From Glaciecola flavus (GTDB lineage: Bacteria > Pseudomonadota > Gammaproteobacteria > Enterobacterales > Alteromonadaceae), in the NCBI RefSeq assembly GCF_042646125.1, contig NZ_JBHRSW010000014.1, positions 124,001 to 188,000 on the forward strand: a DNA stretch of 64,000 nucleotides, read 5' to 3'. This document shows positions 18,425-27,231 of the stretch, one piece after another. How positions within the stretch are numbered: position 1 is the first letter of the stretch; each line of letters starts with the position of its first letter. The position numbers and the translations under genes were made by a program. The notes under the pieces are model-generated. The model ran no database searches. It saw only the letters and a program-made list of their open reading frames with translations, and was not told where the DNA came from.

Positions 18425-18560
18425 GGTGTAGCTAAAGGGCAAGAAGGGGCTCACCATAAGGTAAAGTCGCCGTAAACCCATCCATGGGGGCTCCACAAAG
18501 GCATCCATGCCTTTGAGGCTTTACCTTATGGTGAGCCCCTTCTTGCCCATTAACTACACC
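18425..18560. repeat. long-arm two-hairpin element, copy 1
   Basis: Arms 18425-18466 and 18519-18560 (42 nt each) are complementary with two mismatches; the innermost 30 bp are perfect. The 52-nt head (18467-18518) contains hairpin CCCATCCATGGG and hairpin AAAGGCATCCATGCCTTT. Together they form a three-stem structure. The head aligns without gaps to those at 31372-31423 and, on the reverse strand, at 27043-27094. The element lies between convergent lolE and the symporter gene, where it could act as a bidirectional transcript end. Confidence 0.85.
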
Positions 18561-18592
18561 CGACTCAAGTTAGACTTGATGCAATGATTTAC

Positions 18593-19957
18593 TCATGCGG
18601 TTTTATTGGCCATTGCTGAAGGTTCGCCATTTGGAACGACTTCAATTTCAGAATCCATATCATTATAAACCGTCTCGTCCAATGCACCTTCAGATTTTGC
18701 AACGATACAAGTCACCGTGCAATCGCCTGTGACATTAACGACAGTTCTGGTCATATCCAGCAAGCGATCAATACCGATAATTAAGGCTATGCCTTCTACT
18801 GGCAGGTTGACTTGTTGCAATACCATAGCGAGCATGATTAAGCCTACGCCGGGAACACCTGCCGTGCCAATAGACGCTAAGGTCGCCGTGGCGACTACCG
18901 TTAAGATTTGAGGCATAGTTAGGTCAATGCCGTAAACTTGTGCTATAAATACCGTTGCTACCCCTTGCATGATGGCAGTGCCATCCATGTTAATTGTCGC
19001 ACCCAAGGGAACAGTAAATGAAGCGACGCTGTTATCTACTCCCAGCCTTTTGTTAGCCGTCGCAAGAGTAATGGGTAAGGTTGCGTTACTGCTCGATGAA
19101 CTAAAGGCAAACATAGCGGTATCTTTCATTTTGATGAGTAAGTTTTTGGGGTTAAGTCTGGCAAATAAGGTCAACAGCAGGGGATAGGTGACAGCTGCAT
19201 GCACAATGAGCACAACAAAAACTAAGATGAAGTAAAGGAAGATATTGCCAAAATCCCTAAGCTCAATTGTACTCGCTAATTTCGCTATCAAGAAAAAGAC
19301 GCCATAAGGTGCTAGGTTCATGATGATTGTGACAATTTTCATGATGACATCATTTAACATGTCAAACCCGCTACGCACTTTACGGCCACTTTCACCACTC
19401 AGCGAAATGGCAATCCCGACCAGAATAGAGAAAACGATAATTTGCAGCATGTTGCCTTCTGCCATTGAATCAATGGGATTGGAAGGAAACATGTTAATTA
19501 TGACATTAGCAAACCCTGGTGATTCTTTTGCCGCAAACGTGGCTTGCTCTGTGGCAGAAAATCCAGCCCCTGGTTGCACGATCAGTGCCGCCACCAAGGC
19601 AACGGTAATTGCAATGGCGGTGGTCATTAAGTAAAGCGCAACGGATTTGCCGCCCAAACGTCCTAGCTTTGCCGGATCGGATAAGCTGGAAACACCACAA
19701 ACTAAAGAGACAAAAACAAGCGGGACGACAAGCATTTTTAAGCTTTTTACAAAGACGGTGCCGCCTATGTTGAATATCCCTTCAACGAAGAAGCCATAAA
19801 TAGAAAAAGTCATACCAAAAAATGGAATGCTCACGTCATCAGAGCCGTTTCCGAACACGTTACGAAGTATTTGCAGAAATGCGCCTATTATGATTCCAGC
19901 CCCCATGCCGATAAAGATTTTGAGGGTCAGATTTGATTTTTTTGCCGTTTCAGACAT
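18593..19957 (-). CDS. dicarboxylate/amino acid:cation symporter (DAACS family)
   Basis: The 454-residue integral membrane protein has the GltP/GltPh fold. The serine-rich hairpin FSSSSSNATLPITLATA and the TM7 motif NMDGTAIMQGVATVFIAQ are both present. The C-terminal TM8 region contains RTVVNVTGDC, with the conserved Asp/Arg positions that bind substrate carboxylate or amino groups. Uptake of glutamate, aspartate or C4-dicarboxylates coupled to Na+ or H+ is expected. The exact substrate and ion cannot be fixed. An unusual acidic C-terminal tail (ETVYNDMDSEIEVV) follows the last helix. It converges with lolE. Confidence 0.92.
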   Translation of the reverse strand: MSETAKKSNLTLKIFIGMGAGIIIGAFLQILRNVFGNGSDDVSIPFFGMTFSIYGFFVEGIFNIGGTVFVKSLKMLVVPLVFVSLVCGVSSLSDPAKLGRLGGKSVALYLMTTAIAITVALVAALIVQPGAGFSATEQATFAAKESPGFANVIINMFPSNPIDSMAEGNMLQIIVFSILVGIAISLSGESGRKVRSGFDMLNDVIMKIVTIIMNLAPYGVFFLIAKLASTIELRDFGNIFLYFILVFVVLIVHAAVTYPLLLTLFARLNPKNLLIKMKDTAMFAFSSSSSNATLPITLATANKRLGVDNSVASFTVPLGATINMDGTAIMQGVATVFIAQVYGIDLTMPQILTVVATATLASIGTAGVPGVGLIMLAMVLQQVNLPVEGIALIIGIDRLLDMTRTVVNVTGDCTVTCIVAKSEGALDETVYNDMDSEIEVVPNGEPSAMANKTA

Positions 19958-20094
19958 ACGAAGACCTTATTATTTTGGTTATGTGTCTTGATACCAAAGG
20001 TTAACAACAATGGCATAAAAGCTAAAGATACTTTGCTAAATTAAATCGATATTACTGCCAATCGAGCTTTTAAGCGATAAAACAGGTTTTAAAC

Positions 20095-22629
20095 ATGAAA
20101 CACAGTATACGCACAATTTGGTTTATTTCAGTGGCTTTGCTACTTTTTGCATGTGGCGGGGGTGGAGAGCCTCTTGAGCGCACTGATACAGGGGCAACGC
20201 CTACGCCAGCTCCTACACCAAATCCTGATCCAACTCCGGACACACCTAGTTTCAGCCTAAGCCTATCTTTGCTTGACGCCGATGGAGAGAATGCATCGCA
20301 AGTCAGTAGCAATATGCCGCTTACCGTTCAAGCTACACTTACAGACCAAGATGGTCAAGCCGTAGCACAGGAGCTTGTGACCTTTTCATTTAACACACCT
20401 GATCTTGCGCGCTTTGACAATGATACAGGCACCGCGTTAACCAATGCGGAGGGTGTAGCGGTCATCCAAATTTTTGCCGCGACGTTGGCTGGAAGTGGAA
20501 ATGTGAATGCGACGATTGACGCCGGTGTGAGTGCTTCAATCGGTTTTACTTCAAGCCCTACCAATACCAGTTTTAACTTAACTGTGACGATGGTGGATGA
20601 AAATGGTTTATCTTCGACACTCGTAGAAGACGGTGCTCCGCTTACCGTTAACGCTTTGGTCACCAATCAGGACGACCAACCTGTGAACAATGAACTGGTT
20701 ACATTTGTCTTTAGTCAAGATGACTTAGCTAGATTTGGCAATGATACAGGTACCGCACTAACCAATGAAAATGGGATCGCGAGCATCAACATTTATGCTG
20801 AAAGCCTTGCTGGCAGTGCCAACATAACAGCAAGCATTGCAGCAGGAAATGAACAAACTGTAGGGTTTACATCCGCAGGGTCTAGACAACAACAGCCTTC
20901 AACCTTGGAATTATTTGCCAATAACATACAACTTCCCTCAAGCGGTTCGGACCAAATCGAACTGATCGCTGTCGTTAAAAATGACAAAAACATTTTGTTG
21001 AGTGATATTCCAGTTTCCTTTTCGGCTAATCAAAATTCATCACTATCGTCTGTAGATTTAGCGACCGGTGAAGACGGTACGGCAAGAGCATTATTGTCTA
21101 CTCAAAACAACCCTGAAAATCGTGTTATCACGGTTGTTGCGTCGACTACAACGCTGACACAAGAGCTACAAATTAATGTCGTCGGCACGGAAATCAATTT
21201 GAATGGAGCGTCTTCGGTGATCATTGATGATGTCTCACCTATTACTATTATCGTTTCAGACTCAGATGGGAAAGGTATAGCTGATCAAGACGTTCAATTG
21301 ACTACCGATTTAGGGGTGCTCAGCGAAACCGAAGTAAAAACAGGCGCCAATGGGCAAGTCACGGTTAACTATTCTTCGTCATCAGCGGGGCAGGCGACCA
21401 TCGTCGCCTCGGCTTTAAATGCAAGTACAGAGTTTAGTGTCGCAATTCAACAAGATGACTTTAGTTTTTCGGCGCTACCAGAAGGTGAAATTGAACTTAA
21501 CCAAAGCAATAACCTGACACTCAGGTGGTTTAAAAATGGTATCCCGTTTGCGAACGGGGATGTGATTGTTACCTCCTCTAGAGGCAATATCACTGTTAAC
21601 GGTGTTGACACAAATGAAACCCGTACAGACAGCAATGGGCTTGCTGTGGTACAAATCAGCTCTGCCTTTGCTGGTCCAAGCTCTATTTCCGCAGTAGGTA
21701 CCGATACTAACGGAGAAACGGTCACCGCCAGAGCGACGGTCGAATTTATTGCAACTAACCCGAATAATATTTCGGTTGATGCAACCCCTGATTTAGTCGG
21801 TCCAGAAGGGCAAACTTCAACCATTACTGCGATTGTAAGGGATGCCGCTGGTAACCTAGTAAAAGGGACAACGGTTGATTTTACTATCGTAGCCGACTCG
21901 ACTGGCGGGAGTATCTCACCTAATACAGCAATCACTGATTCCAATGGTATTGCAACCACGGTATATACATCTAACGCGGTAAGTTCGGAAAATGGCATTT
22001 TGATAAAAGCGAGTAGTGGAAATGCTGAGGGTGAGACAAACCTAACAGTAGGGGATCGAGCCTTCGATATATCTCTTGGTACTGGTAATATCATTCAATC
22101 TCCAGATAACGCCTCCTACCTCAAAGAGTTTGCCGTTTTTGTAACAGATGCTGCTGGCAGACCGATTGCTGGCGCTGACCTAACAGTTACTGGTACACCG
22201 TCGTTGAGAAACGCATACAGTAAAGGCGTTTGGATGTGGAGTACTGATGCCAATAGTTGGGTATCTCTAGTTTCAGTATTTTGTGATTCAGAGGATAGTT
22301 TTGTTGAGAACAACAATCGACTAGACGCAGGGGAAGACTTTAATGGAGATGAATTGCTCACACCAGGCAATGTTGCCGCCGTCTCCTTTAAGGACGGAAT
22401 ATCGCGAACGGATGACTTTGGGCAGGCTACTGTTGAGGTTCGTTATCCTAGGCAGTTTGGCGAATGGGTAACGATTGATTTAAAAGTTTTTGGTCAATCC
22501 CTAGGCACAGAATCCTCAGAGGTACAACGGTATACCTTGCCAGTTGCAGCTGCTGACTTAACTGATAGAGCGAGCCCACCACCCGCAAATCCATTCGGTA
22601 TGAATGCGGTGTGCAGCGACACAAATTAG
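20095..22629 (+). CDS. large Ig-like (Big) domain lipoprotein
   Basis: An 844-residue surface or periplasmic lipoprotein. The signal peptide ends in LLFAC with Cys20 as lipidation site, followed by GGGGEP and a Pro/Thr-rich linker (TPTPAPTPNPDPTPDTPS). About five to six bacterial Ig-like domains follow, each ending in a GxAxVxxxS-type strand. Domains 1 and 2 are close duplicates: DLARFDNDTGTALTN and DLARFGNDTGTALTN recur about 100 residues apart. Near residue 750 an acidic stretch (NRLDAGEDFNGDELLTPG) looks like a calcium-binding EF-hand-type loop. The architecture suggests adhesion or a structural role, but no binding partner is evident. It stands alone, with a terminator after it. Confidence 0.82.
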   Translation: MKHSIRTIWFISVALLLFACGGGGEPLERTDTGATPTPAPTPNPDPTPDTPSFSLSLSLLDADGENASQVSSNMPLTVQATLTDQDGQAVAQELVTFSFNTPDLARFDNDTGTALTNAEGVAVIQIFAATLAGSGNVNATIDAGVSASIGFTSSPTNTSFNLTVTMVDENGLSSTLVEDGAPLTVNALVTNQDDQPVNNELVTFVFSQDDLARFGNDTGTALTNENGIASINIYAESLAGSANITASIAAGNEQTVGFTSAGSRQQQPSTLELFANNIQLPSSGSDQIELIAVVKNDKNILLSDIPVSFSANQNSSLSSVDLATGEDGTARALLSTQNNPENRVITVVASTTTLTQELQINVVGTEINLNGASSVIIDDVSPITIIVSDSDGKGIADQDVQLTTDLGVLSETEVKTGANGQVTVNYSSSSAGQATIVASALNASTEFSVAIQQDDFSFSALPEGEIELNQSNNLTLRWFKNGIPFANGDVIVTSSRGNITVNGVDTNETRTDSNGLAVVQISSAFAGPSSISAVGTDTNGETVTARATVEFIATNPNNISVDATPDLVGPEGQTSTITAIVRDAAGNLVKGTTVDFTIVADSTGGSISPNTAITDSNGIATTVYTSNAVSSENGILIKASSGNAEGETNLTVGDRAFDISLGTGNIIQSPDNASYLKEFAVFVTDAAGRPIAGADLTVTGTPSLRNAYSKGVWMWSTDANSWVSLVSVFCDSEDSFVENNNRLDAGEDFNGDELLTPGNVAAVSFKDGISRTDDFGQATVEVRYPRQFGEWVTIDLKVFGQSLGTESSEVQRYTLPVAAADLTDRASPPPANPFGMNAVCSDTN

Positions 22630-22653
22630 ATAAAAATCGAAAGCTCATAACAA

Positions 22654-22674
22654 GCCCTCGAAGTAAACGAGGGC
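22654..22674. terminator. hairpin between convergent genes
   Basis: GCCCTCG (22654-22660) pairs with CGAGGGC (22668-22674) around a 7-nt loop, 24 nt after the Big-domain gene and just before the end of astB. No T tract follows, so it is a possible, not typical, terminator. Confidence 0.4.
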
Positions 22675-22697
22675 GCTATGATATCTCTCAAGGTTAA

Positions 22698-24068
22698 CTA
22701 TCTTTGAAAGGGGTAAACAGAGCCTAATGCCAATATTTGCGTGAGTTCATCAAGCGCAGTGCGGCTTTCGAGCAGTAAATTGGGGTCAGCTAAATCACTT
22801 GCAGACAGTCGGTCTCGGTAGTGCTTATTCACCCAATCACACAATTCTAGGTACTTGCTATCGTTTATTAAACAAGATTGATTGACCGCCTTGCGTTCAG
22901 TGCTGTTTAAAACCACGCGTAACCTTAAACATGCGGGACCACCGCCATTTTGCATGCTCTGTTTCACATCAAAAAAGTGTACATCTGTTATGGGGTTATC
23001 ACGCTCCACAACTTCCCTCAGATAGTCTGCAACTTGCTTATTTTCATTACACTCTGTTGGCGCAATAATGACCATATTACCATTCGGTAAGTTAATCAGT
23101 TGCGTATTAAATAAGTAGCTTTTTATCGCGTTTTCGACACTGACTTCGTGGCTTTTTACTTCAACAAAATGAAATACATTTTTCGAAAAAAACGCCTCTT
23201 TTAGCTGACTTTGTAATACATCGGTATTTAAAAAAGCCTGTTCATGATAAAAAAGTACGTTTTTATTTCCAACGGCAATCACATCGTTATGAAATACACC
23301 TTGATCAATTAAATCAGGGTTTTGTTGCGCAAAAATCGTTTTTGCTGGATCGAGTTGATGCAGTCGGGCAACCGCTTGACTGGCCTCCAATGTTTGACGC
23401 GCAGGAAATTTTTTGGGCGCGGGAGCTGAATTTGAAAAAGCTTGCTTACCGTAAACAAATAACTCAATACCCGCATCGCCGTAATCACTGCATAAGCGCG
23501 TATGATTAGCTGCACCTTCATCACCAAAATGATCGTTTTCAGGCAGATGTTGATGATGGGAGAAGTGCAATTCATCTGGGAAAACAGCTTTTAGAATGGT
23601 ACCTGTCGTATCAGGTTCGATAGCGCGATGGAACTTATTGGTTAAATTTGCTGGCGTAAAATGAACACGTTTATCTTCGGTGTCCGCACTTGGCGATACG
23701 GTAGCTGCATTGGCTGTCCACATGCTGGAAGCAGAGCTAGTGGCAGCGAGTAAGTATGGCGCCTGAGCACTCGCCGTCTCTAGTACATTTTGCTCAGAGC
23801 CACTAAAACCTAAACGCCTGAGTGTATTGATATCGGGGCGAGCTTGTGGTGCCAAGACACCTTGTGTCATGCCCATGTCGTGAAGTGCCTTCATTTTTGC
23901 TAGACCTTGTAATGCGGCTTGCTTGGGATTACTGCTAGCGCTGGCATTAGATTGTGAAGCAATATTACCGTAAGACAGACCCGCATAATTGTGGGTAGGC
24001 CCAACCAGCCCGTCAAAATTGACTTCTATTGAAGACACAATTTCACTCCTATTTTGGTTTTTACTCAA
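22698..24068 (-). CDS. astB: N-succinylarginine dihydrolase
   Basis: AstB hydrolyses N2-succinylarginine to succinylornithine, CO2 and ammonia in the AST arginine catabolic pathway. The 456-residue protein has the family N terminus (EVNFDGLVGPTHNYAGLSYGN). The catalytic cysteine sits near residue 375 in QNGGGPACLRLRV, and a candidate catalytic histidine in FHNDVIAVGN. Length is close to E. coli AstB (447). The other ast genes (astA, C, D, E) are not adjacent, so the pathway is split on this chromosome. It is divergent from topA across a 266-nt spacer with repeated ACGAGT half-sites. Confidence 0.95.
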   Translation of the reverse strand: MSKNQNRSEIVSSIEVNFDGLVGPTHNYAGLSYGNIASQSNASASSNPKQAALQGLAKMKALHDMGMTQGVLAPQARPDINTLRRLGFSGSEQNVLETASAQAPYLLAATSSASSMWTANAATVSPSADTEDKRVHFTPANLTNKFHRAIEPDTTGTILKAVFPDELHFSHHQHLPENDHFGDEGAANHTRLCSDYGDAGIELFVYGKQAFSNSAPAPKKFPARQTLEASQAVARLHQLDPAKTIFAQQNPDLIDQGVFHNDVIAVGNKNVLFYHEQAFLNTDVLQSQLKEAFFSKNVFHFVEVKSHEVSVENAIKSYLFNTQLINLPNGNMVIIAPTECNENKQVADYLREVVERDNPITDVHFFDVKQSMQNGGGPACLRLRVVLNSTERKAVNQSCLINDSKYLELCDWVNKHYRDRLSASDLADPNLLLESRTALDELTQILALGSVYPFQR

Positions 24069-24129
24069 AACGAGTTTATTAAAAGTTAAGCTTAGTAAAC
24101 TCGTAGTATAATTCGACGATTATACGAGT
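24069..24129. promoter_or_regulatory. cluster of ACGAGT half-sites upstream of astB/topA
   Basis: Three copies of ACGAGT(TTA)-like sites lie within 61 nt: AACGAGTTTA near 24069-24078, its complement TAAACTCGTA at 24096-24105, and ATACGAGTA at 24122-24130. The last two form an inverted pair, ACTCGTA/TACGAGT, 17 nt apart. The layout resembles an operator for a dimeric regulator of astB or topA. The regulator is unknown. Confidence 0.35.
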
Positions 24130-24334
24130 ATTATTTTTTATTCCAATCTTTTAATATAGAAAAACTTAGTAAAAACAATAGCTTTGATGGTTTATCCAAA
24201 GATAAATATATAGAACAACTTGTTTTCTATTCACTTTGTAGATATATGTTAAAAAAGAAGAATTAATCTACACTTGTCTAATTTCAATAATTGTTTTTTT
24301 CAAGTGTCTAATTTATATAAGGTTTTTGATATAA

Positions 24335-26998
24335 ATGGGTAAATCCCTTGTTATAGTAGAGTCGCCAGCAAAAGCAAAGACGATAAATAAATATTTAGGC
24401 AAAAACTTTGTTGTAAAGTCCAGTGTTGGTCATGTCAGAGACTTGCCAACTAAGTCTCTAGGTTTGGTTCCGCCTAAAAAAACAGCAAAAGAATTAAAAG
24501 AATGGACCGAGAATAAAAAACAAAAATATTTAAAAGAATACGAATACAAAAAGCTCGTTGACCGTATGGGCGTCGATCCACAAAATGATTGGAAAGCGCA
24601 CTACCAAGTCTTGCAAGGTAAAGAAAAGGTCGTCAGCGAACTCAAAAAGCTAGCAAAAGATGCAGACACCATTTATCTCGCGACCGATTTGGATAGAGAA
24701 GGGGAAGCCATTGCATGGCATCTTCAAGAGCTGTTAAAAGGCAACAACAAGCAGTTTCAGCGGGTTGTATTTAACGAGATCACCAAAACCGCCATTCAGG
24801 AAGCGTTTTCTCACCCTAGTGAACTAAATATTGAAAGAGTAAATGCACAACAGGCGCGTCGCTTTCTAGACAGGGTAGTGGGTTTCATGTTGTCTCCACT
24901 GCTTTGGAAGAAAGTGGCCAGAGGGCTGTCTGCAGGCAGAGTGCAATCTGTGGCGGTGCGTCTAGTTGTAGAACGTGAGCGAGAGATTAAAGCCTTTGTA
25001 CCAGAAGAATTTTGGGATATTCATGCGGATTTGCACACCCAGAAAGGCGATTCACTTAAAATGTTGGTCGCCAAGCAAGATGGTAAGGCGTTTAAGCCAC
25101 TCAACAAAACGCAAGCTGAACAGGCCGTAGAACAGCTAGAACAAAGCAAATATGAAGTGGTGAGTCGTGATTCTAGACCTACGCAAAGTAAGCCTTCTGC
25201 ACCGTTTATTACTTCGACTTTGCAACAAGCTGCTAGTACAAGGCTGGGTTTTGGCGTTAAAAAAACCATGATGATGGCGCAGCGTTTGTACGAAGCCGGG
25301 CATATTACCTACATGCGTACAGATTCGACAAATTTGAGTGCAGAGGCAGTTGAAACCTGTCGTGCTTATATTAGTGATAACTATGGCAATCAGTACTTAC
25401 CTCAATCTCCAATAATATACGGCAGTAAAGAGGGCGCACAAGAAGCGCACGAAGCAATTCGACCAAGTAATGTCGTCATCAAATCAACTAGCCTTTCAGA
25501 TATGGAAAACGATGCAAAGCGTTTGTATGACCTTATCTGGCGCCAGTTTGTTGCCTGCCAAATGACAAATGCCAAATATGATTCAACAACTATTCGGGCA
25601 TCTGGGGTGCCGAGCGGCAACACAGAATTTGAATTGACGGTGAAGGGAAGGGTGCTCATTTTTGATGGCTGGACCACTGTGCTGTCGCAAATAAAGAAAA
25701 AGGACGACAAAGATACGGAACTGCCCAATGTCAAGCCAGGCGATGTGTTGCAGTTAAAACACTTGGATCCCAAACAACACTTTACTAAACCGATTGCACG
25801 TTTTAACGAAGCTTCACTAGTAAAAGAACTCGAAAAGCGCGGAATTGGTCGCCCCTCTACGTATGCAAGTATTATCTCGACGATTCAGGACCGAGGTTAT
25901 GTAAAGCTAGACAATAAACGTTTTTATGCAGAAAAAATGGGCGAAATCGTCAATGATCGCTTGGTAGAAAATTTTTCAGACCTAATCTCTTACGATTTTA
26001 CTGCTAATATGGAGCAGCACTTAGATGACATCGCCTACGGTGAATTGAGTTGGAAACAAGTTCTCAATCAGTTCTACGATAATTTTTCTACTAAGCTGAG
26101 TAAAGCTGAACTCGATAGCGAACAAGGAGGAATGCGGCCTAATCAAGCTGTTCCAGTCGATGTAGAATGCACTAAGTGTGGTCGTCAAATGAACTTGAGA
26201 ACAGCAAGTACAGGCGTCTTTTTGGGATGCTCCGGATACAATCTACCACCTAAAGAACGCTGTACGAATACTATGAATCTCACTCCAGGAGAAGAAGTCG
26301 TCAGCGCCTCAGAAGAAGAGCTTGAAACGGAAGTACTCCGCGCTAAAAAACGTTGTTCAATATGTGATACAGCGATGGATAGTTATCTTGTTGACGAGAA
26401 TAGACGCCTGCACATTTGTGGCAATACGCCAACATGCCCTGGATTTGAAATCGAATCCGGTAGCTTTAAACTCAAAGGCTACGATGGACCCGTGATTGAG
26501 TGTGACAAATGCCAAAGTGATATGGAATTAAAAAATGGACGCTTTGGTAAGTACTTTGGTTGTACCAATGAATCATGCAAAAACACCCGCAAGCTACTAA
26601 AAAATGGTGAAGCAGCGCCACCTAAGGAAGACCCTGTGCACTTGCCTGAACTCGCCTGTGCAAACTCGGAGGCTTATTTTGTGTTAAGAGATGGTGCAGT
26701 AGGTATATTTTTAGCGGCATCAACATTTCCTAAGTCAAGAGAAACGCGTGCGCCACTGGTGAGTGAGTTAAAACGTTTTCGAGAGCGCTTATCGCCAACG
26801 TTTTATTATCTAGCGGATGCGCCCGAAAAGGATCCCGATGGCAACCCCGCGATTGTTCGTTTTAGCAGAAAAACAAAACAACAGTATATTATGTCTGAGC
26901 TTAAACCTAGCAAAGGAGAGAGCAAGGCAAAGGCTTCAGGTTGGTCAGCTTGGTATAAAGACGGTAAGTGGGTGGTTGAAGACAAACGTAAAAAGTAG
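24335..26998 (+). CDS. topA: DNA topoisomerase I
   Basis: Type IA topoisomerase that relaxes negative supercoils. The 887-residue protein opens with the TOPRIM domain (SLVIVESPAKAKTINKYLG), with the acidic motif DLDREGEAIAWHL near residue 115. The catalytic tyrosine is Tyr326 in HITYMRTDSTN. The C-terminal part carries Cys4-type zinc ribbons (VECTKCGRQM, KRCSICDTAM, IECDKCQSDM). A basic tail ends in KDGKWVVEDKRKK. Length is slightly above E. coli TopA (865). The promoter region contains two 11-nt direct repeats (TTGTCTAATTT at 24274, GTGTCTAATTT at 24304) spaced 30 nt apart. Confidence 0.97.
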   Translation: MGKSLVIVESPAKAKTINKYLGKNFVVKSSVGHVRDLPTKSLGLVPPKKTAKELKEWTENKKQKYLKEYEYKKLVDRMGVDPQNDWKAHYQVLQGKEKVVSELKKLAKDADTIYLATDLDREGEAIAWHLQELLKGNNKQFQRVVFNEITKTAIQEAFSHPSELNIERVNAQQARRFLDRVVGFMLSPLLWKKVARGLSAGRVQSVAVRLVVEREREIKAFVPEEFWDIHADLHTQKGDSLKMLVAKQDGKAFKPLNKTQAEQAVEQLEQSKYEVVSRDSRPTQSKPSAPFITSTLQQAASTRLGFGVKKTMMMAQRLYEAGHITYMRTDSTNLSAEAVETCRAYISDNYGNQYLPQSPIIYGSKEGAQEAHEAIRPSNVVIKSTSLSDMENDAKRLYDLIWRQFVACQMTNAKYDSTTIRASGVPSGNTEFELTVKGRVLIFDGWTTVLSQIKKKDDKDTELPNVKPGDVLQLKHLDPKQHFTKPIARFNEASLVKELEKRGIGRPSTYASIISTIQDRGYVKLDNKRFYAEKMGEIVNDRLVENFSDLISYDFTANMEQHLDDIAYGELSWKQVLNQFYDNFSTKLSKAELDSEQGGMRPNQAVPVDVECTKCGRQMNLRTASTGVFLGCSGYNLPPKERCTNTMNLTPGEEVVSASEEELETEVLRAKKRCSICDTAMDSYLVDENRRLHICGNTPTCPGFEIESGSFKLKGYDGPVIECDKCQSDMELKNGRFGKYFGCTNESCKNTRKLLKNGEAAPPKEDPVHLPELACANSEAYFVLRDGAVGIFLAASTFPKSRETRAPLVSELKRFRERLSPTFYYLADAPEKDPDGNPAIVRFSRKTKQQYIMSELKPSKGESKAKASGWSAWYKDGKWVVEDKRKK

Positions 26999-27015
26999 CT
27001 GTTAGGTGGGTTAGC

Positions 27016-27123
27016 ATTGGGAGGCCTTATTTTGTCGCAAAATTTATTTTTCATGGAAAAAAAATCAAAGCGTATATGGATATACTCGTAGCGGTTTTGC
27101 GACCAAATAAGGACGCTCCCAAT
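27016..27123. repeat. long-arm two-hairpin element, copy 3 (minus orientation)
   Basis: Arms 27016-27042 and 27095-27123 pair with one mismatch and one small internal loop. The enclosed head is 52 nt (27043-27094). Read on the minus strand it aligns position by position with the head of copy 2 (about 80% identical), with hairpins GTATATCCATATAC and TTTTT..CCATGAAAAA. The arms share no sequence with those of the other copies. It lies in the 233-nt gap between topA and the small secreted protein gene. Confidence 0.82.
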
Positions 27124-27231
27124 TGTAGCCTCCGTAAAAACGCTATACATTATACGAGTTTGCGCTTTGCAATGGACTTTGCTTAGGTTAGTATCCCTAG
27201 TTGAATTTTCTAGCAGTTACTGGAGGTCACG

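Noticed and set aside
18425..18560. Plain rho-independent terminator between convergent genes
   Set aside because: There is no T tract, the stem is far too long, and sister copies occur in tandem and divergent contexts.
21447..22094. 215-residue minus-strand ORF inside the Big-domain gene
   Set aside because: It is antisense to a clearly coding repeat protein; its Val/Ser/Pro-rich composition is the mirror of the Ig-domain codons.
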